Made by a program: the position numbers and the translations under genes
Shown here: positions 1-6,145 of the stretch, one piece after another
Numbering within the stretch: the first letter of the stretch is position 1
How the letters are laid out: each line of letters begins with the position of its first letter
NCBI GenBank assembly: GCA_021155145.1
Contig: JAJNPX010000100.1
Location: 1-6,145 of the forward strand
DNA from: Acidisarcina sp.
GTDB taxonomy: Bacteria > Acidobacteriota > Blastocatellia > Pyrinomonadales > Pyrinomonadaceae
Direction of reading: 5' to 3'
Length of the DNA stretch: 6,145 nt
Notes under the pieces: model-generated
The model's input: only the letters and a program-made list of their open reading frames with translations
Databases searched by the model: none
Told to the model about the DNA's origin: nothing

Positions 1-772
1 GGCCGTCCTCAGCGGAGTAAGTGCTCGAGGTTACCTGAACTTCCTTTACCGCCTCCTGGCTCGGGGTAATGACCGCAGCCCCGCCCCAAGTCTGACTGTT
101 CACGCTCGTACCGTCGATCTGATAGTTATTAGCTGAAACTCGCTGCCCGTTCGCGGTGATCGGCTGGGCGTTCTCGGTAGCAAAGATCCCAAGGTTCGAT
201 CCGCCAGGTCCGCTGGTATTCGGCAGCCTCACCGAATCGCCGCTTGCGCTTCTTGCCCCGGCACCAAAAACGCCCGGAGCGAGCCGGGCAAGCTCGTAGG
301 GGTCGCGCCCGGCCTGGGGGAGCCTCAGCACTTCTTCGTTGCTGATGTTCTTCCGAATATTCGGGTCCTCGGTCTCAAGCGCCTGGTCGCTGGACTCGGC
401 GACGACGGTCACTGTTTCGGAAATACCGCCCGTCTCGAGCACCACGTCCTGCCCTTTTATCTGTTCTGCCTGCACTCGTATATCGTCAAAGACCGCTTTC
501 TTGAAGTCTTGCCTCTCGACCGTAACCGAATAGATACCCGGCGGCAGCGAAGAAAAGCGGTAAAATCCCTCGTCGTTCGTTATGACGGTTTGGGATTGGT
601 TGGTGGCTTTGTTTGTGAGGGTCACATTAGCTCCCGCTACAGCAGAACCCGCCGAGTCGCTAACAACTCCCTGGACGCCGGCGCGAAACTGTGCGGTCGC
701 ACAGATCGCGAAAGCCAAAACAAACGTGACCGTGCCGAGGCACTTGAATAGACCCAAAACCATTCGCCGCAT
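1..772 (-). CDS. TonB-dependent receptor, Oar-like, with N-terminal carboxypeptidase-regulatory domain (N-terminal part, truncated by window edge)
   Basis: Reading the minus strand from an ATG whose last base pairs with position 772 gives 257 codons open to the window edge. Residues 1-28 form a signal peptide: basic MRRM start, hydrophobic core, cleavage near ATAQ. Residues about 30-115 match a carboxypeptidase-regulatory-like beta domain (GVVSDSAGSAVAGANVTL, then NDEGFYRFSSLPPGIYSVTV). From about 140 the TonB plug begins (NISNEEVLRLPQAGRDPYEL, YQIDGTSVNSQTWGG, then PSQEAVKEVQVTSSTYSAEDG). The missing C-terminus should hold the outer-membrane beta-barrel. The family imports bulky nutrients across the outer membrane using TonB energy; the substrate cannot be read from this part. 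A perfect GGAGG six bases upstream supports this start over the Met at codon 4. It is divergent from a LacI-family regulator with paired operators between them, which suggests a carbohydrate ligand (inference). Confidence 0.9.
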   Translation of the reverse strand, partial: MRRMVLGLFKCLGTVTFVLAFAICATAQFRAGVQGVVSDSAGSAVAGANVTLTNKATNQSQTVITNDEGFYRFSSLPPGIYSVTVERQDFKKAVFDDIRVQAEQIKGQDVVLETGGISETVTVVAESSDQALETEDPNIRKNISNEEVLRLPQAGRDPYELARLAPGVFGAGARSASGDSVRLPNTSGPGGSNLGIFATENAQPITANGQRVSANNYQIDGTSVNSQTWGGAAVITPSQEAVKEVQVTSSTYSAEDG

Positions 773-778
773 ACTTTT

Positions 779-783
779 CCTCC
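779..783 (-). promoter_or_regulatory. Shine-Dalgarno site of the TonB receptor gene
   Basis: On the minus strand the bases read GGAGG, six bases before the ATG at 772. It is the strongest ribosome-binding site in the window and fixes the receptor's start. Confidence 0.8.
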
Positions 784-866
784 AAGTTTTAGTACAGAAC
801 TCGATGTGATAAACGACCTAGACGATTGGTACGGACCGCGGCTTGAACTCAGGAAGGAAGCAGGGC

Positions 867-880
867 GTAAATCGTTTTAC
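867..880. promoter_or_regulatory. Putative LacI-family operator 1
   Basis: GTAAATCGTTTTAC is a palindrome with arms GTAAA/TTTAC around a central TCGT; only the T/T pair beside the central CG breaks symmetry. A palindrome centred on CG is the classic form of LacI/GalR operators. It lies 95 bases upstream of the receptor start and upstream of the lacI-type gene, so it could control both divergent genes. Its last two bases are shared with operator 2. Confidence 0.6.
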
Positions 881-894
881 TAAATCGTTTTAGT
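879..894. promoter_or_regulatory. Putative LacI-family operator 2
   Basis: ACTAAATCGTTTTAGT has arms ACTAAA/TTTAGT around the same TCGT core as operator 1. The two sites share AAATCGTTTTA, with centres 13 bp apart. That is little more than one helical turn, so two dimers would sit on nearly the same DNA face. A weak -10-like TATAGC follows at 903-908 on the plus strand, so binding here could also repress the regulator gene itself. The target assignment is inference from position. Confidence 0.6.
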
Positions 895-1061
895 GAGGAC
901 GTTATAGCACCATTGTTCGAGGAATGTCAAGCATTTTATTGATATATCGAGCACGTGAGCTGTTCCCAACGAAACATTGTCAGGAATTGGTAAGACCAAT
1001 TAGGGGTAGCTACGATGATCATTTCTTGAAAATTGCATACGGGTTATGCAAACATCTCTCG

Positions 1062-2129
1062 ATGCCCCCGCCCGCCGACAAGAAAAAGCCCGACCCCGCT
1101 CCCGGCGCCCGCGAGGGAGATCCGATCAGTTTGAAAGCGCTGGCGCGGCATTTGGGTCTTTCGCCAACTACCCTTTCACTGGTCTTGAATGAATCGCCGC
1201 AGGCGGCGTCCATTCCCGAAGAGACGAAGAAGCGGATCTTTGATGCGGCACGGGAGCTAAAATATCGGCCGAATTATTTGGCCCGATCGCTTCGCGTCCA
1301 AAAGACGAATACTGTCGGCGTGATCGTCCCCGAGCTGAGCGACGGATACTCTGCCATGGTGCTCAACGGCGTCGAGTCGGCATTGACCACCGCCGAGTAC
1401 TTTTATCTGACCGCGAGTCACCTTCATAAGGAAGATCTGCTCGAAAAACTTCCGCGCGTGCTTATCGAACGTCAGGTCGAGGGGATCATTGCCGTCGATA
1501 CGCCGATCAGGTTCACGCCGACGATCCCTGTGGTGAATGTCTCGGGCCACGACGCCATCGATGGGGTAACCAATGTGGTGCTCAACCATGAACACGCCGC
1601 CGAGCTCGGCATTGGACATCTGTATAACCTCGGCCACCGGCGGATCGCCGCCATAAAGGGGCAGGAGTTCAGTTCCGACACGCTCATACGGTGGGAGACG
1701 ATCAACGCCGCAGCGGCGAAACGCGGAATTCCGATCGCGCCCGATCTGACCGTACAACTGCTCGGCGATTCGCCGTCGCCCGAGGTCGGTTATTCCGCTA
1801 TGAAGGCCCTGCTTGCCACCGGCGAAAGGTTTACCGCCGTCTTTGCGTTCAATGATGTGTCCGCCATCGGGGCGATCAGGGCTCTCGGCGAGATGGGCCT
1901 GCGAGTGCCTTCGGACGTTTCCGTGCTCGGTTTTGACGATATTTACGCCGCTGCCTTTCATAACCCGGCCCTCACTACGATCCGTCAGCCCCTCTTCGAA
2001 ATGGGCAGCATTGCGGCAAAGACCCTGCTCGAACGTTTGTCGAACGGGTCGAATGGCGACGTTCCGCGCGAGGTGAGGGTGGAGCCCACGATCATCGTCC
2101 GGCAATCTACGGCGAGGATAAGCGAGTAA
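1062..2129 (+). CDS. LacI/GalR-family transcriptional regulator
   Basis: From ATG 1062 the protein has 355 residues, close to the usual 330-350. A Pro/Lys-rich leader of about 20 residues precedes the LacI helix-turn-helix at 22-43 ([22 protein letters not shown]). The hinge helix follows ([11 protein letters not shown], about 68-78) and then the [10 protein letters not shown] start of the periplasmic-binding-protein-like effector domain. Other family marks are [29 protein letters not shown] near 263-280, and GFDD at 290-293. It should bind DNA as a dimer and release or gain affinity on binding a sugar-like effector, which is not identifiable here. The frame is open back to ATG 924, but residues there do not fit the family, so the later start is preferred. 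Neither start has a clear Shine-Dalgarno site. Divergence from the TonB receptor and the paired CG-centred palindromes suggest it regulates the receptor and itself. Confidence 0.9.
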   Translation: MPPPADKKKPDPAPGAREGDPISLKALARHLGLSPTTLSLVLNESPQAASIPEETKKRIFDAARELKYRPNYLARSLRVQKTNTVGVIVPELSDGYSAMVLNGVESALTTAEYFYLTASHLHKEDLLEKLPRVLIERQVEGIIAVDTPIRFTPTIPVVNVSGHDAIDGVTNVVLNHEHAAELGIGHLYNLGHRRIAAIKGQEFSSDTLIRWETINAAAAKRGIPIAPDLTVQLLGDSPSPEVGYSAMKALLATGERFTAVFAFNDVSAIGAIRALGEMGLRVPSDVSVLGFDDIYAAAFHNPALTTIRQPLFEMGSIAAKTLLERLSNGSNGDVPREVRVEPTIIVRQSTARISE

Positions 2130-2133
2130 GATC

Positions 2134-2180
2134 GGCACGGCAAGAGCAGGACACATTTCCGATGCGATCTGCCCCGTGCC
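2134..2180. repeat. Inverted repeat GGCACGG/CCGTGCC in the lacI-acs gap
   Basis: A perfect 7-bp inverted repeat (2134-2140 and 2174-2180) starts four bases after the regulator's stop. An inner GCAG/CTGC pair could extend the stem across a small bulge. No T-run follows, so it is not a standard rho-independent terminator. It may be a weak RNA structure in the 143-bp gap or chance. Confidence 0.3.
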
Positions 2181-2260
2181 AGCGGCTCGAACAGAAAGCA
2201 GTGCGTTGTCGCTGGGGTTCGCCTTCCAATCGCCTTCGTCCTTTTGTAACCTATATGATC

Positions 2261-2265
2261 AGGGA
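2261..2265 (+). promoter_or_regulatory. Ribosome-binding site of acs
   Basis: AGGGA lies seven bases upstream of ATG 2273. It decides between this start, ATG 2255 (which it would lie downstream of) and ATG 2162. Confidence 0.55.
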
Positions 2266-2272
2266 TCAAGTT

Positions 2273-4225
2273 ATGTCTGAATCAACGGCTATCGAATCCG
2301 TGCTGTCTGAGGAGAGGGTGTTTCCCCCGCCGCCCGAGTTTGCCGCACACGCTCACATAAAGAGTTTTGACGAATACGAGAAACTCTACGCCGAAGCGGC
2401 AGCAGACCCGGCGGCGTTCTGGGAAAGGCAGGCGAATGAACTTCACTGGTTCAGGAAATGGGACACGGTGTTGGAATGGAAGGAGCCATTTGCCAAGTGG
2501 TTCGTCGGCGGAAAGCTGAACATTTCATACAACTGCCTCGACCGGCATCTGAACACGGCCCGTAAGAACAAGGCCGCGATCATCTGGGAAGGCGAGCCCG
2601 GCGAGATCAAGACGATCACATACCTTCAGCTTCACCAGGAGGTCTCGCGATTCGCCAATGTATTGAAAAGCCTCGGCGTGGCCACGGGTGACCGCGTCGC
2701 GCTTTATATGCCGCTCGTTCCGGCCTTGGCGGTGGCGATGCTTGCGTGTGCCCGCATCGGGGCGACGCACACGGTCATCTTCGGCGGTTTCTCGGCGGAT
2801 GCCATCCGCGATCGCGTCAATGACGGCCAATGCAAATTGATCATTACCGCTGATGGCGGATATCGCCGCGGCGCCGAGATCAAGCTCAAAGAGGTGGTGG
2901 ACGAAGCCGTCGAACACTGTCCGACCGTAAAAGACGTGATCGTTTACCGCAGGACGGGTTCCAAGGTCACGATGCATCCCGGCCGCGATCACTGGTGGGA
3001 TGAATTGACCGGCACCGTCGACGCAAATTGCCCGGCCGAGGAACTCGACGCCGAGCATCCGCTCTACATTCTCTATACATCTGGAACGACCGGAAAACCA
3101 AAGGGCATTCTCCACACGACCGGCGGTTATCTTACGCAGGTCGCCTATACGACCAAGATCATCTTCGATCTAAAGGATGAGGACATCTATTGGTGCACCG
3201 CCGATATCGGGTGGGTCACCGGACACAGCTATGTCGTGTACGGGCCGCTCGCGAATGGCGCGACCGTCTTTATGTATGAAGGGGCGCCTAACCATCCCGG
3301 CCCCGATCGTTTTTGGGATATCATCGAGCGCCACAAGATAACGATCTTTTACACGGCGCCCACCGCCATTCGCGCCTTCATAAAATGGGGCGAGCGGCAT
3401 CCGCTAAAGCACGATCTTTCCAGCCTGCGGCTGCTCGGCACGGTCGGTGAGCCGATCAATCCGGAGGCGTGGATGTGGTATCACGCGGTGATCGGAAAAC
3501 GCCGCTGCCCCATCGTCGACACCTGGTGGCAGACCGAAACCGGAGCCGCAATGATCTCTCCGCTGCCCGGTGCAACGCCGACCGTTCCCGGTACGGCGAC
3601 GCGGCCTCTGCCCGGCATCATCGTCGATATCGTCACAAAGGCGGGAAAGCCCGTCGAGCCGGGCGAAGGCGGATATCTCGTGGTGAAACATCCGTGGCCC
3701 GCAATGCTCCGTACGCTCTGGGGCGACGATGAGCGGTACAGAGAGGCGTATTGGTCGGAGATACCGGGGATGTACTTTGCCGGCGACGGTGCCCGGCGTG
3801 ACAAGCACGGGAACTACTGGATAATGGGCCGCGTCGACGATGTGATAAACGTGAGCGGCCATCGTCTCGGGACCGCCGAGGTCGAATCCGCCCTTGTTTC
3901 GCACGAGGCGGTGGCCGAGGCCGCTGTGGTCGGCCGCCCGGACGAACTCAAGGGCCAGGCGATATCAGCATTCGTCACGCTCGAGGGCGGACGCCAGGGT
4001 AACGACGACCTTAAAGACCAGCTTCGCGCCCACGTCGCACATGAGATCGGGTCGCTCGCAAAACCGGACGACATACGCTTTACGGATGCACTGCCGAAGA
4101 CACGTTCGGGCAAGATCATGCGCCGCCTGCTGCGCGAAATTGCTTCAGGCAGCACTGTCGCGGGCGACGTTACGACATTGGAGGATCTTTCTGTCCTTGA
4201 GAAGCTTAGAGAAGATGAAGAATGA
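2273..4225 (+). CDS. acs: Acetyl-CoA synthetase (AMP-forming)
   Basis: The 650-residue product has the usual length of Acs (about 650). It activates acetate with ATP to acetyl-AMP, then transfers it to CoA in the cytoplasm, feeding central metabolism. Visible motifs are: an N-terminal Acs segment ([20 protein letters not shown]); the P-loop-like [10 protein letters not shown] at 269-278; GEPINPEAW; and TWWQTETGA from 417, where a Trp characteristic of the small acetate pocket is retained. Further on are [20 protein letters not shown] around 520-537 and the C-terminal [11 protein letters not shown], with catalytic Lys614. That lysine is the one that protein acetyltransferases modify in characterised Acs enzymes. 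The frame is open further upstream to ATG 2162, but those residues are not Acs-like and AGGGA precedes 2273. Propionyl-CoA synthetase is the main alternative; length and the WWQTET motif favour Acs. It sits 143 bp after the regulator gene, possibly on its own promoter, and meets the toxin gene tail to tail one base away. Confidence 0.95.
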   Translation: MSESTAIESVLSEERVFPPPPEFAAHAHIKSFDEYEKLYAEAAADPAAFWERQANELHWFRKWDTVLEWKEPFAKWFVGGKLNISYNCLDRHLNTARKNKAAIIWEGEPGEIKTITYLQLHQEVSRFANVLKSLGVATGDRVALYMPLVPALAVAMLACARIGATHTVIFGGFSADAIRDRVNDGQCKLIITADGGYRRGAEIKLKEVVDEAVEHCPTVKDVIVYRRTGSKVTMHPGRDHWWDELTGTVDANCPAEELDAEHPLYILYTSGTTGKPKGILHTTGGYLTQVAYTTKIIFDLKDEDIYWCTADIGWVTGHSYVVYGPLANGATVFMYEGAPNHPGPDRFWDIIERHKITIFYTAPTAIRAFIKWGERHPLKHDLSSLRLLGTVGEPINPEAWMWYHAVIGKRRCPIVDTWWQTETGAAMISPLPGATPTVPGTATRPLPGIIVDIVTKAGKPVEPGEGGYLVVKHPWPAMLRTLWGDDERYREAYWSEIPGMYFAGDGARRDKHGNYWIMGRVDDVINVSGHRLGTAEVESALVSHEAVAEAAVVGRPDELKGQAISAFVTLEGGRQGNDDLKDQLRAHVAHEIGSLAKPDDIRFTDALPKTRSGKIMRRLLREIASGSTVAGDVTTLEDLSVLEKLREDEE

Positions 4226-4226
4226 A

Positions 4227-4897
<671 letters not shown>

Positions 4898-4905
4898 TCA
4901 ACAAG

Positions 4906-5547
4906 ATGAGTGAAAAGGATACGGTGCCAGATCTGAACCGGGAACTTGCCGAAGCGGGGCACGAGTTTTACCGCCGCGGCTGGGTGCTCGGCACCAGCGG
5001 TAATTTCAGCGCGCTGCTTGCGCGACGGCCATTGCGGATCGTCGTGACCGCGAGCGGTATGGAGAAAGGAAAGCTGGACGAAACGAACTTTCTCGAGCTC
5101 GACGACGACGCTGAGATACTTCAGGGCTTTGGCAAACCGTCCGCCGAGACTCTCATCCATCTGACGATCTATCGGTTCATGCCGAAGGCAAGATCGATCC
5201 TGCACACGCATTCCGTCTGGGGAACGATACTGTCCGATCGTTTCTTTGAGCAGGGCGCGATCGAGATCGAGGGTTACGAGATGCTCAAAGGACTCTCGGG
5301 CGTGACGACACACGAACACAAAGAAAAGGTTCCGATCGTCGAAAATTCGCAGGACTACGTCGCCCTCGCTCACGTGATCGAAAATGTCATTCGCGAGAAC
5401 GATGGCATTCACGGTATTTATCTCCGCCGCCACGGCCTCTACACATGGGGCGAGACGGTCGCAGATGCGCGGCGGCAGGTCGAGATATTCGAGTTTTTGT
5501 TCGAGGTATTGGGAAGAAGTCAGGAAACAGGATCAAGGAAACAGTGA
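4906..5547 (+). CDS. mtnB: Methylthioribulose-1-phosphate dehydratase
   Basis: This 213-residue class II aldolase-fold protein dehydrates 5-methylthioribulose-1-phosphate to the diketone in the methionine salvage pathway. Seen in sequence: GTSGNFSALL near the N-terminus, VTASGMEKG, KPSAET at 77-82, LHTHS (His100, His102) and RRHGLYTWGET (His176). The three histidines correspond to the family's zinc ligands. Glu125 in YEMLKGL corresponds to the catalytic acid proposed for the human homologue APIP. Other class II aldolases such as fuculose aldolase are less likely, because HGLYTWGET and EMLKG are MtnB-like and mtnD lies downstream. ATG 4906 lacks a strong ribosome-binding site. The last nine residues (SQETGSRKQ) lie outside the family core and are encoded largely by a purine-rich repeat that flanks the next gene, so the native C-terminus was probably altered. 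Confidence 0.9.
   Translation: MSEKDTVPDLNRELAEAGHEFYRRGWVLGTSGNFSALLARRPLRIVVTASGMEKGKLDETNFLELDDDAEILQGFGKPSAETLIHLTIYRFMPKARSILHTHSVWGTILSDRFFEQGAIEIEGYEMLKGLSGVTTHEHKEKVPIVENSQDYVALAHVIENVIRENDGIHGIYLRRHGLYTWGETVADARRQVEIFEFLFEVLGRSQETGSRKQ
5515..5532 (+). repeat. Left inverted-repeat arm flanking the four-helix-bundle gene
   Basis: AGAAGTCAGGAAACAGGA matches the reverse complement of 5931-5948 at 16 of 18 bases, with a perfect 12-bp core CAGGAAACAGGA. It lies inside the last codons of mtnB. A looser copy, AAGGAAACAG, follows at 5535-5544. Confidence 0.75.
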
Positions 5548-5559
5548 ACGGACTCTATA

Positions 5560-5928
5560 GTGGCTCAAGACTTGAAAACCTTCCGAGATCGTATCGTTTG
5601 GCAAAAGGCCCACGAATTGGTCCTTGCTGTTTACAAATTTAGTGACGATTTTCCTAAACGAGAAGATTATTGCCTGACCTCGCAGCTACGTCGTGCCGCG
5701 ATATCCATCGCTGCAAATATCGCCGAAGGCTTCAAAAAACAAAGCGTGGCCGACAAGGCTAGATTCTTGAATATCTCACAAGGGTCGCTGGAAGAAGTTC
5801 GTTATTATTTAATTTTGGCAAAAGACTTGAATTACGGAGAGACGACCGAACTCGAAGGCCGATTCGACGAGGTCGGCCGAATTCTCTATGCGTTTCGCCG
5901 ATCGATCTTGAACGGCGCGAAACGATGA
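5560..5928 (+). CDS. Four-helix-bundle protein (S23/IVP-like family)
   Basis: This 122-residue product starts at GTG 5560, 12 bases after the mtnB stop. It shows the family signature: RIVWQKAHELVLAVYKFSD at 11-29, FPKREDYCLTSQLRRAA at 31-47, SIAANIAEG at 49-57, and FLNISQGSLEEVRYYLILA at 69-87. These segments form the amphipathic helices of a compact bundle. Relatives are encoded in intervening sequences within 23S rRNA genes and as free-standing chromosomal genes; their molecular role is unsettled and basic surfaces suggest nucleic-acid binding. No clear ribosome-binding site precedes the GTG, so translation may depend on readthrough or reinitiation from mtnB. The gene is visibly AT-richer than mtnB and interrupts a methionine-salvage pair, which points to insertion. 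The Avd proteins of diversity-generating retroelements are related, but no reverse transcriptase is present. Confidence 0.88.
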   Translation: MAQDLKTFRDRIVWQKAHELVLAVYKFSDDFPKREDYCLTSQLRRAAISIAANIAEGFKKQSVADKARFLNISQGSLEEVRYYLILAKDLNYGETTELEGRFDEVGRILYAFRRSILNGAKR

Positions 5929-5930
5929 TT

Positions 5931-5948
5931 TCCTGTTTCCTGCTTTCT
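5931..5948 (-). repeat. Right inverted-repeat arm flanking the four-helix-bundle gene
   Basis: TCCTGTTTCCTGCTTTCT is the partner of 5515-5532 and starts two bases after the stop codon of the helix-bundle gene. In RNA the arms could form 12 consecutive pairs, one mismatch, then five more pairs including one G-U. A further CTGTATCCTGTATTC at 5947-5961 continues the degenerate pattern. Confidence 0.75.
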
Positions 5949-5969
5949 GTATCCTGTATTCTTATACCA

Positions 5970-6145
5970 ATGGCAATTTTGGATGTACCAAAAAAAGGGG
6001 TTCGAATGACCGATGCTTCGGAGATCGAAAGTTACCTCGCCGAAATCGGTATTGACTACGAACGCTGGGACAACATCGCCGAGCTCGGGCCCGATGCGAG
6101 CGATGACGCGATCCTCGCGTTCTATTCCGATGAGATCGAAGCCTT
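5970..6145 (+). CDS. mtnD: Acireductone dioxygenase (N-terminal part, truncated by window edge)
   Basis: From ATG 5970 the frame is open to the window end, giving 58 complete codons. The start MAILDVPKKG, followed by EIESYLAEIGIDYERWDNI (residues 18-36) and ASDDAILAFYSDEIEA (43-58), fits the N-terminus of acireductone dioxygenases. These enzymes oxidise the acireductone of the methionine salvage pathway to 2-keto-4-methylthiobutyrate and formate when iron-bound. The His/Glu metal ligands lie beyond the window. The start is uncertain: ATG 5970 keeps the conserved first strand but has no ribosome-binding site. In-frame ATG 6006 has AAGGGG five bases upstream but would lose 12 residues. The presence of mtnB upstream supports the call. 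Confidence 0.8.
   Translation, partial: MAILDVPKKGVRMTDASEIESYLAEIGIDYERWDNIAELGPDASDDAILAFYSDEIEA

Larger units (their letters stand above)
773..1061. other. Divergent intergenic region between TonB receptor and LacI-type regulator
   Basis: This 289-bp gap holds the receptor ribosome-binding site and the two operators. Otherwise it is AT-richer than its neighbours. An open frame from ATG 924 runs into the regulator, but its first 46 codons do not resemble the LacI N-terminus. I found no convincing -35/-10 pair on either strand. Confidence 0.5.
5515..5948 (+). mobile_element. Possible inserted unit: inverted repeats plus four-helix-bundle gene
   Basis: The two 18-bp arms enclose only the helix-bundle gene and split mtnB from mtnD. 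The layout is like that of rRNA intervening sequences, in which complementary ends bracket an S23-family gene. There is no transposase, and no target-site duplication could be recognised. Mobility is therefore an inference from the inverted repeats, the base composition and the interrupted operon. Confidence 0.4.

Noticed and set aside
339..809. Three short plus-strand open frames over the receptor gene
   Set aside because: The minus strand codes for a signal peptide, regulatory domain and plug domain with a perfect ribosome-binding site; the plus frames are shadows.
1257..2156. Long 299-codon open frame on the minus strand opposite the regulator
   Set aside because: It mirrors the codon bias of the clear LacI-family gene and its translation shows no recognisable domain, so it is a shadow frame.
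2162..2272. Upstream ATG 2162 (and ATG 2255) as the start of acs
   Set aside because: The extra residues are Arg/Cys/Pro-rich and unlike Acs; ATG 2273 has AGGGA seven bases upstream and gives the usual length.
5445..5642. 65-codon plus-strand frame spanning the end of mtnB and start of the helix-bundle gene
   Set aside because: It overlaps two recognisable genes in another frame and has no family features.
5560..5928. Helix-bundle protein as the Avd accessory protein of a diversity-generating retroelement
   Set aside because: No reverse transcriptase, template repeat or variable repeat is present in the window; the protein fits the general S23/IVP-like family.

Overview
The window most resembles an accessory-rich chromosomal segment of a moderately GC-rich bacterium. 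An Acidobacteriota member of the Blastocatellia type is my best guess. That is inferred from the mix of a carboxypeptidase-regulatory-domain TonB receptor, a LacI regulator, Acs, a DUF433/DUF5615 pair and a four-helix-bundle protein; no rRNA or other phylogenetic marker is present.

Layout. Positions 1-772 (minus) hold the first 257 codons of a TonB-dependent outer-membrane receptor that runs off the left edge. It is divergent from a LacI/GalR-family regulator at 1062-2129 (plus). The gap between them contains two overlapping palindromes with a central CG (867-880 and 879-894), which look like tandem LacI-family operators. Together they suggest a small carbohydrate-uptake regulon in which the regulator controls the receptor and itself. 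A complete acetyl-CoA synthetase gene (acs, 2273-4225, plus) follows. It converges, with one base between stop codons, on a DUF433 antitoxin / DUF5615 PIN-like toxin pair on the minus strand (4831 down to 4227). The two genes of that pair overlap by the four bases GTGA.

The right end is a methionine-salvage segment on the plus strand: mtnB (4906-5547), a four-helix-bundle (S23/IVP family) gene (5560-5928), and the first 58 codons of mtnD (from 5970). MtnB and MtnD act in the same pathway, which converts 5-methylthioribulose-1-phosphate towards methionine. The helix-bundle gene between them is an outsider.

The most unusual signal is that the helix-bundle gene is bracketed by an 18-bp inverted repeat (16/18 identical, 12-bp perfect core) at 5515-5532 and 5931-5948. 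The left arm forms the last codons of mtnB and the right arm begins two bases after the helix-bundle stop. The architecture resembles the 23S rRNA intervening sequences that carry this protein family, but here it sits inside a protein-coding operon.

No tRNA, rRNA, CRISPR array, recognised riboswitch or insertion-sequence transposase was seen.
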